DNA of 64,000 nt from Pseudomonadota bacterium (GCA_021811085.1 JAJZPQ010000012.1:1-64000); one strand, 5' to 3'; numbered from the stretch's first letter, positions 25,790 to 34,534 are shown. The notes: generated by a model from the letters alone, not told the origin. A program made the numbers and translations.

Positions 25790-26848
25790 ATGCGCACCTA
25801 CAAGATAGCGGCCATCCCCGGCGATGGCATCGGCAAGGAAGTCATCGCCGAAGGCGTCAAGGTCCTCAACGTCCTCGCGCGCCAGTCGAAGCGCTTCAGG
25901 TTCAGCTTCAAGCAATTCCCCTGGAGCAGCGACTATTACCTCAAGCACGGCTACTACATCCCGCCCGGCGGCCTGGAGGAGCTGAAAAAATACGATGCGA
26001 TTTTCTTCGGCGCCGTCGGCAGCCCCAAGGTGCCTGACCACGTGTCGCTGTGGGGTCTGCGCCTGCCGATCTGCCAGGGCTTCGACCAGTACGCCAACGT
26101 GCGTCCGGCGCGCGTGCTGCCCGGCGTGCCCAGTCCGCTCAAGCACGCCGAGGACATCGACTGGGTGATCATCCGCGAGAACACCGAGGGCGAATATTCT
26201 GGCTCGGGCGGGCGCGTGCATCGCGGCCTGCCCGAGGAAATCGCCACCGAGACCTCGGTGTTCACGCGCACCGGGGTGGAACGCATTCACCGCTTCGCGT
26301 TCGAGCTCGCGGCCAAGCGTCCGCGCCGGCATCTGACGCTGGTGACCAAGTCCAATGCGCAGCGCCACGGCATGGTGCTGTGGGACGAAATATTCTACGA
26401 AGTGGCCAAGGAATATCCGCGCGTGAAGACGCAACGCATCCTGGTCGATGCCGTGACCACGGTGATGACGCTCAAGCCGCAGACGCTGGACGTGATCGTC
26501 GCCACCAACCTGCACGCCGACATCCTGTCCGACCTAGCCGCCGCGCTTTCGGGCAGCCTGGGCATCGCCCCCACCGCCAACCTGAACCCCGAGCGCAAGT
26601 TCCCGTCGATGTTCGAACCGATCCACGGCTCGGCCTTCGACATCACCGGCAAAGGCATCGCCAACCCGATCGCCACGTTCTGGACCGCCGCGATGATGCT
26701 GGAGCATTTGGGCGAAGTACACGCTGCCGCGCGCCTGATGCGCGCGATCGCGGCGGTCACGGCCAAGCGGGTGTTTACGCCGGACCTCGGCGGCCGCGCG
26801 CGCACCGCCGACGTGACCCAGGCGGTGTGCAAATTTCTGCGACAATAG
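25790..26848 (+). CDS. Tartrate/D-malate dehydrogenase-like enzyme, copy 2
   Basis: A 352-residue paralogue of the gene before it, with IPGDGIGKEVIAEG, WVIIRENTEGEYSGSGGRVH, ATNLHADILSDLAAA and GSAFDITGKGIANPIATFW. The two differ at many positions, including the substrate loop (GWPAKVLDHVSLWD in copy 1 and GSPKVPDHVSLWG in copy 2), so this is an old duplication. Copy 2 has the typical TtuC pattern. Substrate remains a guess among tartrate, D-malate and related hydroxy acids. Confidence 0.84.
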   Translation: MRTYKIAAIPGDGIGKEVIAEGVKVLNVLARQSKRFRFSFKQFPWSSDYYLKHGYYIPPGGLEELKKYDAIFFGAVGSPKVPDHVSLWGLRLPICQGFDQYANVRPARVLPGVPSPLKHAEDIDWVIIRENTEGEYSGSGGRVHRGLPEEIATETSVFTRTGVERIHRFAFELAAKRPRRHLTLVTKSNAQRHGMVLWDEIFYEVAKEYPRVKTQRILVDAVTTVMTLKPQTLDVIVATNLHADILSDLAAALSGSLGIAPTANLNPERKFPSMFEPIHGSAFDITGKGIANPIATFWTAAMMLEHLGEVHAAARLMRAIAAVTAKRVFTPDLGGRARTADVTQAVCKFLRQ

Positions 26849-26879
26849 CCGGACCGGCGAAGCCGAAGGAGCCGCGACA

Positions 26880-27329
26880 ATGGATCTCAAGACGCCGAAT
26901 CCGCTGCAGTCCGAACACCAGGAACTGCTGGTGGAACTCAAGCAGGCATTCAAGCTGGAGGGCAAGACCGGCAAAGCCACGCGGCTCGCGGCGCGGCTGC
27001 TCGATAGCCATTTCGCCAAAGAAAACGAATTTGTGCTGCCCCCTCTGGGCCTGCTGCCCGCGCTGGCGCAGGGCACGATAGAGCCGGAAATGGCCGCCGC
27101 GATCAACATGGCGGCCAGGCTGCACGATGAGTTGCCCAATCTGCGCGCCGAACAGCGCACTATCTTCGCCGCACTCGAAGAACTCATGGCCGCAGCCGAA
27201 GGCGAAGGCCACGCCGAACTGGTCGGGCTGGCCGAAAAATTGATGCTGAACGAAGAAATCAAGCAGCAGGTGTCCTACCCGACCGCGATCCTGATCGGCA
27301 AATACCTGCAGCTGAAGCTCAAACCCTGA
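26880..27329 (+). CDS. Hemerythrin/HHE-like helical protein with an incomplete ligand set
   Basis: A 149-residue, mostly helical protein. It has an EHQELL segment (His13), HFAKENEFVLPPL (His44 and nearby Glu), LHDEL (His82) and a last helix NEEIKQQVSYPTAILIG. In HHE proteins that last helix usually carries a metal-binding histidine where this one has Asn. Assignment to the HHE group is therefore tentative and iron binding is uncertain. AAGGAG precedes the start. It sits between the dehydrogenase pair and an acyl-CoA ligase on the same strand, 13 bp before the latter. Confidence 0.6.
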   Translation: MDLKTPNPLQSEHQELLVELKQAFKLEGKTGKATRLAARLLDSHFAKENEFVLPPLGLLPALAQGTIEPEMAAAINMAARLHDELPNLRAEQRTIFAALEELMAAAEGEGHAELVGLAEKLMLNEEIKQQVSYPTAILIGKYLQLKLKP

Positions 27330-27342
27330 CGGAGGAGAAAAC

Positions 27343-28836
27343 GTGAACATCGCCAGCCACGTCGAGCGCATCGCGCGCACCGAGCCGGAGCGCCAAGCCA
27401 TCGTTTTCGAGGGCAGGCACATCAGCTACGGCGCGCTCGATGCCTGCGCCTGCGCCCTGGCCCATGCGCTCAGGGCCAACGGCGTGCAGCGCGGCGACCG
27501 CGTCGCGCTCTACCTGCCCAACATCCCGGCGTTCATGCTCGCCTATCTCGCCGGAGAGAAACTCGGCGCGATCGTGGTCTCGGTCAATTCGATCTTCAAA
27601 TCCGAGGAGGTCAAGTACCTGCTCAACGACTCCGGCTCCAAGGTCGTGTTTACCACGGCCGAACTCCTGCCCAACGTGCCGCGCCGCGAATGCCCCGCGC
27701 TGCAGAAGATCGTGATCTGCGAGGGCCAGGCGGCCCACGAAATCGTGCTCGGAGACTGGCTCGCTGCCGGTTCGCCTGCGTTCAAGACCGAGAACATGGC
27801 TGCGGACGACCCGGCGGTGCTGCTGTATTCCTCGGGCACCACCGGTTTTCCCAAGGGCGTGACGCTCACCCACAACAACATCATCACCAACACCCGCGCC
27901 GCGGTGCACTGCTCCGGCCACGGCAGCAAGGACCGGCTGGCGATTTTCCTGCCGCTGTTCCACGTGTTCGCGCAGAACTACATCATGAACGCCGGCTTCG
28001 TCGCCGGCGCGACGCTGGTGCTGTTCCGCCGCTTCGTGCCTGACGTGGTGCTGGCCGAAATCGAGCGCCAGCGCGTCACCATGTTCTTCGGCGTACCCAC
28101 GATCTACATCGCGCTGCTCGGCGCCAACGTGCCCAAGGAGAAGCTCGCCTCGGTGCGCTACTTCTTTTCCGCGGCCGCGACCATGCCGCAGGAGATATCG
28201 CGGCGCTGGACCGAGACCTACGGTCACCCCGTGTACGAAGGTTACGGCCTCACCGAATGCTCGCCCTGCGCCGCCTACAACCACGTGTCCAAGCACAAGT
28301 TCGGCAGCGTCGGCACCGCGATCGAGGATTTCGAAGTGAAGATCTTCGACGAGAACGACCGCGAAGTGCCGCGCGGCACCTGGGGCGAGATCGTGATGCG
28401 CGGCCCCGGCGTGATGAAGGAATACTGGGGCAAGCCCGCGGACACGGCACAGGCGCTGCGCGGCGGCTGGCTGCATTCGGGCGACATCGGCAGGATGGAC
28501 GAGGAAGGCTATGTGTTCATCGTCGACCGCGTGAAGGACATGATCAACGTGTCCGGCTTCAAGGTGTGGCCGGCAGAGGTGGAGCATTACCTGTACCAGA
28601 TTCCCGAGATCAGGGAAGTCGCGGTCTACGGCCTGCCCGACGAGCTCAAGGGCGAGAGCGTGTGCGCCGCAGTGGTGCTCAAGGACGGCGCGCAGCTGCG
28701 CCCGGAAGACGTGATCGACTGGTGCAAGGAAAAGCTCGCCGCCTACAAGACCCCGGCGCGCGTCGACATCGTCAAGGAACTGCCCAAGAGCGCGACCGGC
28801 AAGATCCTGAAGCGCATGCTGCGCCAGCAAGCCTAG
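27343..28836 (+). CDS. Acyl-CoA synthetase (AMP-forming, FadD-like)
   Basis: A 497-residue adenylate-forming enzyme that activates a carboxylic acid to an acyl-CoA. The AMP-binding P-loop LLYSSGTTGFPKGVTLTHNN, the A5 motif YEGYGLTECSP, the hinge motif VDRVKDMINVSGFKVWPAEVE and the C-terminal lysine region KSATGKILKR are all present. The GTG start follows GGAGGAG. The chain length of the substrate cannot be told from sequence; medium or long fatty acids are likely. Confidence 0.88.
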   Translation: MNIASHVERIARTEPERQAIVFEGRHISYGALDACACALAHALRANGVQRGDRVALYLPNIPAFMLAYLAGEKLGAIVVSVNSIFKSEEVKYLLNDSGSKVVFTTAELLPNVPRRECPALQKIVICEGQAAHEIVLGDWLAAGSPAFKTENMAADDPAVLLYSSGTTGFPKGVTLTHNNIITNTRAAVHCSGHGSKDRLAIFLPLFHVFAQNYIMNAGFVAGATLVLFRRFVPDVVLAEIERQRVTMFFGVPTIYIALLGANVPKEKLASVRYFFSAAATMPQEISRRWTETYGHPVYEGYGLTECSPCAAYNHVSKHKFGSVGTAIEDFEVKIFDENDREVPRGTWGEIVMRGPGVMKEYWGKPADTAQALRGGWLHSGDIGRMDEEGYVFIVDRVKDMINVSGFKVWPAEVEHYLYQIPEIREVAVYGLPDELKGESVCAAVVLKDGAQLRPEDVIDWCKEKLAAYKTPARVDIVKELPKSATGKILKRMLRQQA

Positions 28837-28894
28837 TCAACTTGCCGCGCTGCGGCCCTGCCCTGCCGCTACCGCGCGGTCAGCCGAACCGCGT

Positions 28895-28996
28895 CTACTC
28901 CTTGTCGCGCGCGTCCTGATCCTCGAACCAAAGCGCGTTCAGGATCGCCAGCAGCACGGCGAAGCCCAGACCCAGTACCCAGGTGAAATACCACAT
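28895..28996 (-). CDS. cydX: Cytochrome bd oxidase small subunit CydX
   Basis: A 33-residue single-span peptide, MWYFTWVLGLGFAVLLAILN followed by ALWFEDQDARDKE. It is the typical CydX pattern: a short hydrophobic helix and an acidic tail with the conserved Trp. GGAGG precedes the start, and the gene ends the cyd operon 19 bp after cydB. CydX stabilises the haems of the bd oxidase. Confidence 0.95.
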   Translation of the reverse strand: MWYFTWVLGLGFAVLLAILNALWFEDQDARDKE

Positions 28997-29015
28997 GCTT
29001 GCCTCCGTATCCGCT

Positions 29016-30146
29016 TCAGTAGAGCGACTTGTCGTTGCCCACGATGTATTCGCGCGTCACCTTGCCCGCCATCACGTGATAGGCCCAGCCGGTATAGGCG
29101 AGGACGATGGGCGTGAAAATCACGGCGACCCAGAACATCACGTTCAGCGTGGTGTAGCTCGAGCACGCGTCCCAGGCCGTCAGGCTCGCCGCGGGCGTCG
29201 ATGAAGACGGCAGCACGAACGGAAACAGCGCCACCCCGGCGGTCAGGATCACGCTGAGGCAGGCGACCGAGGACGCGACGAAAGCGAGCAGCGTCCGGCG
29301 CGCGAGCACGATCACGCCGAGCGCGCCGGCGCAGCCCAGCGCCGGGATCAGCCACAGCAGCGGCAGTTTCTGGTAGTTGCCGAACCACGCGCCTTGCTCC
29401 CGCGCCACTACCTTCATCATCGGGCTGAGCGCCGAACCCACGTCGCCGATCGACTTGATCACGAAGCCGTCGATGCGCGACACCCAGAAGCCGGCGGCGC
29501 AGAACGCCACCAGCAGCACGAGCGCGAACAGGCGCGCCGCCTTGAGCGCACGCTGCTGCAGCGGCCCCTCGGTGCGGTGCGCAAGGAACGTCGCGCCCTG
29601 CAGCGTCAGCAGCGACAGGCTCACCACGCCGAACAGGAGCGCCATCGGATTCAACAGCGCCCAGAACGACCCGGTGTAGAACGAGCGCATGCTGTCGTCG
29701 AAATAAAAAGGCACGCCCTGGAACAGGTTGCCGAACGCGACGCCGAACACCAGCGCCGGGACTGCGCTGCCGGCAAACAAGCCGTAATCCCAGGCCGAGC
29801 GCCAGCGTGCATCCTGCAGCTTGGAGCGGTAGTCGAAGCCGACCGGACGGAAAAACAGCGCGAACAGCACCAGCAGCAGCGCCCAGTACATCCCCGAGAA
29901 CGCGGTGGCGTACACCACCGGCCAGGCCGCGAAAATCGCGCCGCCGGCGGTGATGAACCAGACCTGGTTGCCGTCCCAGTGCGGCGCGACCGTATTGATC
30001 ATCACGCGCCGGTCGGTATCGTCCTTGCCCAGGAAAGGCAGCAGCGTGCCCACGCCCATGTCATGGCCGTCCATGACGGCGAAGCCGATCAAAAGCACGC
30101 CCACCAGCAGCCACCAGATGAGTTTCAGGGTCAGATAATCGAACAT
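29016..30146 (-). CDS. cydB: Cytochrome bd ubiquinol oxidase subunit II
   Basis: A 376-residue polytopic membrane protein, the partner of CydA in the high-affinity quinol oxidase. The N-terminal region includes WWLLVGVLLIGFAVMDGHDMG, followed by NTVAPHWDGNQVWFITAGGA, both strongly conserved in CydB. It lies 12 bp after cydA and 19 bp before cydX. Length is normal. No cydDC exporter genes are in the window. Confidence 0.96.
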   Translation of the reverse strand: MFDYLTLKLIWWLLVGVLLIGFAVMDGHDMGVGTLLPFLGKDDTDRRVMINTVAPHWDGNQVWFITAGGAIFAAWPVVYATAFSGMYWALLLVLFALFFRPVGFDYRSKLQDARWRSAWDYGLFAGSAVPALVFGVAFGNLFQGVPFYFDDSMRSFYTGSFWALLNPMALLFGVVSLSLLTLQGATFLAHRTEGPLQQRALKAARLFALVLLVAFCAAGFWVSRIDGFVIKSIGDVGSALSPMMKVVAREQGAWFGNYQKLPLLWLIPALGCAGALGVIVLARRTLLAFVASSVACLSVILTAGVALFPFVLPSSSTPAASLTAWDACSSYTTLNVMFWVAVIFTPIVLAYTGWAYHVMAGKVTREYIVGNDKSLY

Positions 30147-30158
30147 GATCGTATCTCC

Positions 30159-31721
30159 TCAAGTCGGGGTGCCGCTGCGGCCGGCCGCAGCTGCGTAACC
30201 TTGCAGCGCTGTCGGTCCGAGCCGTGCATATTTGAACATCAGGTAGAGCTCGGCCACGAGCAGCAGGGTGTAGAAGCCGACGAAGGCCGCAATCGAGCCC
30301 CAGATATTCGCCGCCGACAGCGACGAGGCCGAGATATGCGTCGGCAGCAGGCCGAACACCGTCCAGGGCTGGCGCCCGTACTCGGCGACGAACCAGCCCA
30401 GTTGCGATGCGATCCAGGGAAGCGGCATGCCGTACAGCGCCCATTTCAGCAGCCAGGTCTTTTGGCGGAATTCGTTTTTCACCGCGAACCAGAACGAGAG
30501 CGCGAACAGCGCGAGGAAAGAAAACCCGAGGCCGACCATCAGGCGGAAGCCCCAGAACAAGGGCGCGACCTTGGGCACCGAGTCGAACACCGCGCGCTCG
30601 ATCATCTCGGGCGTCGCCGCGCGCACGTTTTCCGTGTAGCGCCGCAGCAGCAGGCCGTAGCCCATGTCCTGTTGATGCGCCTTGAACAGCTCTCTGGCTG
30701 CGCTGTCGTGCGGATCGCGCCGCATCGCCTCGAGCGCGGCGACCGCCTCGATGCCCGACTTGATGCGCTCGCGGTTGTGCGCGCGGATTTCGCGGATGCC
30801 GGGCAGGCCGGTGTTGGCCGAGCGCGTGGCGATCAGGCCCAGCACGTACGGAACCTTGATCTCCCAGTCGTTGCTCTGCTCCGCCTCGTTGATCGACGCT
30901 ACCAGCGTCAGTCCCGCCGGCGCCGGCTCGGACTCCCACATGGCTTCGATCGCCGCCAGTTTCGATTGTTGCGACGGCGTCATGGCGTAGCCGGACTCGT
31001 CGCCGAGCACGATCACGCAGGCGGCCGACGCCAAGCCGAACGCGGCGGCGATGCGAAACGAGCGGCGCGCGAACTCGATGTGCATATTGCGCAGCAGGTA
31101 CCACGACGAAATCCCGAGCACGAACACCGAGCCGGTGACATAGCCCGCGCCCACGGTGTGCACGAATTTGGCCTGCGCGGTCGGATTGAATACGAGCGCG
31201 GCGAAGTCCACCAGTTCCATGCGCATGGTGACCGGGTTGAAGGCCGAGCCGACCGGATCCTGCATCCAGCCGTTGGCGATCAGGATCAGCACCGCGGACA
31301 GATTGGTGCCCAGCGCCATCAGTGCGGTGACGGCGAGGTGCCCGGCCTTGGGCAGCCGGTTCCAGCCGAAGAAGAACAGTCCCACCATGGTGGACTCTAG
31401 GAAGAACGCCATCAGGCCCTCGATCGCGAGCGGCGCACCGAATATGTCGCCGACGTAATGCGAGTAATAGGCCCAGTTGGTGCCGAACTGGAACTCCATG
31501 GTGAGGCCGGTGGTGACGCCCAGGGCGAAATTGATGCCGAACAGCTTGCCCCAGAACTTGGTCATGTCGCGGTAGATTTCCTTGCCGCTCATGACGTAGG
31601 CCGACTCCATGATCACCAGCAGCCACGCCAGACCCAGCGTCAGCGGCACGAACAGGAAGTGATACATCGCGACGGCGGCGAATTGCGCGCGCGACAGCTC
31701 AACGACGGTCGGATCGATCAT
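30159..31721 (-). CDS. cydA: Cytochrome bd ubiquinol oxidase subunit I
   Basis: A 520-residue subunit that carries haems b558, b595 and d. His21 in MYHFLFVPLTLGLAW is a family haem ligand, and the GWNRLPKAGH and GRQPWTVFGLLPT segments are typical. The start overlaps the upstream cydP reading frame by 23 nt. The operon is cydP-cydA-cydB-cydX on the minus strand. The FNR-like box at 32021-32034 suggests induction when oxygen is scarce. Confidence 0.96.
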   Translation of the reverse strand: MIDPTVVELSRAQFAAVAMYHFLFVPLTLGLAWLLVIMESAYVMSGKEIYRDMTKFWGKLFGINFALGVTTGLTMEFQFGTNWAYYSHYVGDIFGAPLAIEGLMAFFLESTMVGLFFFGWNRLPKAGHLAVTALMALGTNLSAVLILIANGWMQDPVGSAFNPVTMRMELVDFAALVFNPTAQAKFVHTVGAGYVTGSVFVLGISSWYLLRNMHIEFARRSFRIAAAFGLASAACVIVLGDESGYAMTPSQQSKLAAIEAMWESEPAPAGLTLVASINEAEQSNDWEIKVPYVLGLIATRSANTGLPGIREIRAHNRERIKSGIEAVAALEAMRRDPHDSAARELFKAHQQDMGYGLLLRRYTENVRAATPEMIERAVFDSVPKVAPLFWGFRLMVGLGFSFLALFALSFWFAVKNEFRQKTWLLKWALYGMPLPWIASQLGWFVAEYGRQPWTVFGLLPTHISASSLSAANIWGSIAAFVGFYTLLLVAELYLMFKYARLGPTALQGYAAAAGRSGTPT

Positions 31722-31917
31722 ATGCCTGCTCCTTTAGATTGGATGGCGGCGCAGCCTGCGTCAGCCGCTCGCCCATGGCCGGCGCGTCGATTTCCACCCG
31801 GTAAGGCAGCACCAGCAGGTACCACAGCAGCGCGAGCAGCGCGAACTTGAGCGCAAGCACGATGCTCAGATGCAGTGCCAGCCTCGGCCGTTCCTGTCTG
31901 TTCTCTGGTAGCCCCAT
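31699..31917 (-). CDS. cydP: Cytochrome bd small subunit CydP
   Basis: A 72-residue protein with one membrane helix (about residues 15-40; LHLSIVLALKFALLALLWYLL) followed by a short soluble tail. Small proteins of this type precede cydAB in many beta- and gammaproteobacteria and are annotated as CydP. Its role, probably in assembly or stability of the oxidase, is less clear than that of CydX. Its end overlaps cydA by 23 nt. Confidence 0.82.
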   Translation of the reverse strand: MGLPENRQERPRLALHLSIVLALKFALLALLWYLLVLPYRVEIDAPAMGERLTQAAPPSNLKEQAYDRSDRR

Positions 31918-32020
31918 GGTCGGTATGCGCGTCGGGATCGACGCATAGCGCAGCAGCCCGTACGCATGCGCTTGGCGCCTGATTCAGGTTTTGATGCTGC
32001 GCTGCCGGAGGCGGCCCGGC

Positions 32021-32034
32021 TTGACTTTTGTCAC
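32021..32034 (-). promoter_or_regulatory. Candidate FNR/ANR-type box upstream of cydPABX
   Basis: TTGAC-tttt-GTCAC is close to the CRP/FNR-superfamily palindrome TTGAY-N4-RTCAA, with one mismatch at the last position. It lies about 104 bp before the cydP start codon, in the promoter region of an oxygen-limited oxidase operon where such control is well known. No FNR-type regulator gene is in the window. Confidence 0.5.
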
Positions 32035-32086
32035 TGCAGGCGCAGAAAACCGCGACTGGCGCCGCGGCCAAGCATTGCGCTCGTGG

Positions 32087-32671
32087 TCATTGCATTCCGA
32101 GAACCGTCTTGATCGCGAGCGCGAGAGCGTCGAACTGGAACGGTTTGGACACGTAGCCGTCGGCGCCGCTGGTCATGCCGTGCAGCACGTCTTCCGGGCT
32201 TGCGTGGCCGGTGAGCAGGATCACCGGGACCGAGCCGAGCTTGGGATGCTTGCGCAGTTTTTCCAGAATTTCGAAGCCGCTCATTCCCGGCAGCCCCACA
32301 TCGAGGAGTATCAGATCGGGCGACGGCAGCTTCTGCAATTCGGCCAGTATGGCCTGACGATCGGATGCCGTGCGTACCTGATAGCCGTCCAGCGTGAGCT
32401 TCCGTGCCAGGATCTGCACCAGGGGCACGTCGTCGTCTATGCACAGGATATAACGCTTGGCACCGGGCGCGAGAGGGGCGACCCGTGTCGCCGGACGCAC
32501 GATGTTGATGCAATAGCCCGCCTGCTTCAGCTTGGCGGCTTCCTCGGTTACCGCCTTTCTCTGCGCTTCCGTGGCCTTGGCCAATGACGGTGCAGGTTTC
32601 GGCGGCGTCTTCGGCGCGCCTTCGAACAGTTGAGCGAACTCGAGGTCGTCATCTTCCGAGGTTGCGTTCAT
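32087..32671 (-). CDS. Response regulator with an N-terminal extension
   Basis: A 194-residue protein. A receiver domain (about residues 73-190) has phosphoacceptor Asp124 in LILLDVGLPGMSG, the acidic pair in CIDDD, and a Lys in VSKPF. It is preceded by about 70 residues rich in Ala, Pro and Lys without a recognised domain. No output domain or partner kinase is adjacent. It is followed on the same strand by nothing closer than the cyd operon. Confidence 0.85.
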   Translation of the reverse strand: MNATSEDDDLEFAQLFEGAPKTPPKPAPSLAKATEAQRKAVTEEAAKLKQAGYCINIVRPATRVAPLAPGAKRYILCIDDDVPLVQILARKLTLDGYQVRTASDRQAILAELQKLPSPDLILLDVGLPGMSGFEILEKLRKHPKLGSVPVILLTGHASPEDVLHGMTSGADGYVSKPFQFDALALAIKTVLGMQ

Positions 32672-32800
32672 GTCGTTTCGGCGCTAGGCAATGCAAACAT
32701 TTACATTTTCGCACGTCTGACCGATCGGCACCGCGCCGGCCCGGCGATGCGTGACGGTGCGCATCCGGATGGGTCATGTTCGCGGGCGCGCGTGCCCGTC

Positions 32801-33169
32801 TCATTGCTGCAATACACTGCGCAGCTCCCGCAAAAAACTCTCTTGCTGCATCGGTTTGATCAGGTAACGCGCCGCGCCTAGCGCTTTGCCGACCTGCTCG
32901 TCCTTCGCCAGCGTAAGATTGGCCGAATAGAAAATGAATGGAATAGTCCTGAGCTCTGCGTCCTGCATCCAGGCATGGCACAAGAGGAAACCGTCCATTT
33001 TCGGCATCGCAACGTCGGAGACGATAGCATCGGGCCGACAGCTCCGCGCTGCAGCCAGCGCGTCCACCCCGTTGCCCGCAACCGTCACGCGGTAGCCATT
33101 GAGCTCGAGCAGCAACTTGAGCAGCTCGCGATCCGGCTCGCTGTCGTCGACGATCAGTATGTGAGTCAC
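32801..33169 (-). CDS. Single-domain response regulator
   Basis: A 122-residue stand-alone receiver domain. Phosphoacceptor Asp52 is in AIVSDVAMPKMDG, the acidic pair is in IVDDSE, and Lys lies in YLIKPM. CheY-like proteins without output often act in phosphorelays or directly on a target protein. It precedes the 194-residue receiver protein on the same strand by 129 bp, so the two may work together, but no kinase is nearby. Confidence 0.87.
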   Translation of the reverse strand: MTHILIVDDSEPDRELLKLLLELNGYRVTVAGNGVDALAAARSCRPDAIVSDVAMPKMDGFLLCHAWMQDAELRTIPFIFYSANLTLAKDEQVGKALGAARYLIKPMQQESFLRELRSVLQQ

Positions 33170-33343
33170 GGGACGATTATACTTTCAACAGGCGCATGAG
33201 CTTCATCGCGTCGCGGGCCGCATCCAGGCGATGCTGACATGAGGTACTATTCAATACAAGCCCTGCCGCATTACGTCCTCGAATCCACGCATCACCGACA
33301 CCGCAGATTCCTATCACAAACCCGCAACCAAGGAGCCAAGTCC

Positions 33344-34312
33344 ATGTCACGCTTCGCCCGTTTTGCCGCAATCGCCCTGTTCACCGCCCTGGCCGGCATC
33401 GGCAGCGCATCCGCCGCCGATTACCCCGCGCATTCGGTGAAATGGATCGTACCCTATCCGCCGGGAGGCACCACGGACGTGCTCGCGCGCATCATCGCGC
33501 AATGGTTGTCGGAGAAGATGGGACAGCAGTTCATCGTCGAGAACAAACCCGGCGCCGGCAACAACATCGGCACCGAGGCGGTCGTGAATGCACCGCCTGA
33601 CGGCTACACCATGCTGCTGGTGAACCCGGCCAACGGCATCAACGCATCGCTCTATAAGAAGCTGCCGTTCAACTTCATCCGCGACATCGCGCCCGTGGCC
33701 GGCCTGATCCGCACACCCAATGTGATGGAGATAACGAACTCGCTGCCGGTGAAGACCGTGGCCGAGTTCATCGCCTACTGCAAGGCGAATCCGGGCAAGA
33801 TCAATATGGCCTCCTCGGGCAGCGGCACCTCGGTGCACCTCTCGGGCGAGCTGTTCAAACATATGACCGGCTGCGACATGACGCACGTGCCCTACAAGGG
33901 CGCCGGCCCCGCGATCACCGACCTGATTGCCGGCCAGGTGCAGGTGCTGTTCGACAACCTGCCCTCCTCCGCGCCGCACATCAAGGGTGGCCGCATCCGT
34001 GCGCTCGCCGTGACCTCGGCCAAGCGCGAACCGTCGATGCCCAACCTGCCCACCGTCGGCGAAACCGTGCCCGGCTACGAGGCCACCGCGTGGTTCGGCA
34101 TCGGCATGCCCAAGGGCACGCCGCGCGCGATCATCGACAAGGTCAACGCCGAAGTGAACCGCGCGCTCGCCGATCCGAAAATGCACGAGCGCCTGGCCGA
34201 ACTCGGCGGCGCCCCCATCCCCGGGACGCCCGACGATTTCGGCAAAGTCATCGCTGCCGAGACGGCGAAGTGGGCAATCGCCGTGAAGGCGTCCGGCGCT
34301 TCGGTGGATTGA
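33344..34312 (+). CDS. Bug-type tripartite tricarboxylate transporter substrate-binding protein
   Basis: A 322-residue periplasmic receptor with a signal peptide (about residues 1-24, ending GSASA) and the Bug pattern VKWIVPYPPGGTTDVLARI and GAGNNIGTEAVVNAPPDGYT. AAGGAG precedes the start. No membrane components are adjacent. It is followed, after 222 bp with two hairpins, by an M20 peptidase gene on the same strand; a functional link with that peptidase is possible but not shown. Confidence 0.9.
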   Translation: MSRFARFAAIALFTALAGIGSASAADYPAHSVKWIVPYPPGGTTDVLARIIAQWLSEKMGQQFIVENKPGAGNNIGTEAVVNAPPDGYTMLLVNPANGINASLYKKLPFNFIRDIAPVAGLIRTPNVMEITNSLPVKTVAEFIAYCKANPGKINMASSGSGTSVHLSGELFKHMTGCDMTHVPYKGAGPAITDLIAGQVQVLFDNLPSSAPHIKGGRIRALAVTSAKREPSMPNLPTVGETVPGYEATAWFGIGMPKGTPRAIIDKVNAEVNRALADPKMHERLAELGGAPIPGTPDDFGKVIAAETAKWAIAVKASGASVD

Positions 34313-34347
34313 GCGCACGAATATTCGCTCGCGCACGCGAGGTGAAT

Positions 34348-34382
34348 GGCTGGAGAGTGGCTTGCAGGGCCGTTCTCCAGCC
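34348..34382 (+). terminator. Hairpin downstream of the second Bug receptor gene
   Basis: A 9-bp perfect stem (ggctggaga, 34348-34356, with tctccagcc, 34374-34382) has a 17-nt loop and is followed by tatttgtat. It starts 36 nt after the Bug stop codon and may end its transcript, though the T-run is short. Confidence 0.45.
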
Positions 34383-34427
34383 TATTTGTATCTGTACGTC
34401 CAACCGCTTCGTGCAGTTTGCCGGCGC

Positions 34428-34467
34428 AGTTCGAGTCCTCTTTGGGGAGCCGCCCAGGACTCGAACT
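34428..34467. repeat. 12-bp inverted repeat with tRNA T-arm-like arms
   Basis: The perfect arms agttcgagtcct (34428-34439) and aggactcgaact (34456-34467) are separated by 16 nt. Each arm contains the tRNA T-loop sequence GTTCGAGTCC, one on each strand. No complete tRNA can be folded here. It may be a decayed tRNA 3' piece, or a terminator that resembles one by chance. Confidence 0.45.
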
Positions 34468-34534
34468 TCATTGGCCAGAAACAAATCCGGTCGGCATAAC
34501 TTCTTTTCTTCTCCAAGTAAATCAAGGAAAACCC

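Noticed and set aside
24729..26848. 3-isopropylmalate dehydrogenase (leuB) duplication for leucine synthesis
   Set aside because: The substrate-loop sequences resemble tartrate/D-malate dehydrogenases, and no leuC, leuD or leuA is nearby.
29394..31400. Plus-strand open frame of about 670 codons opposite cydB and cydA
   Set aside because: It is antisense to two well-supported membrane protein genes and has the same shadow composition.
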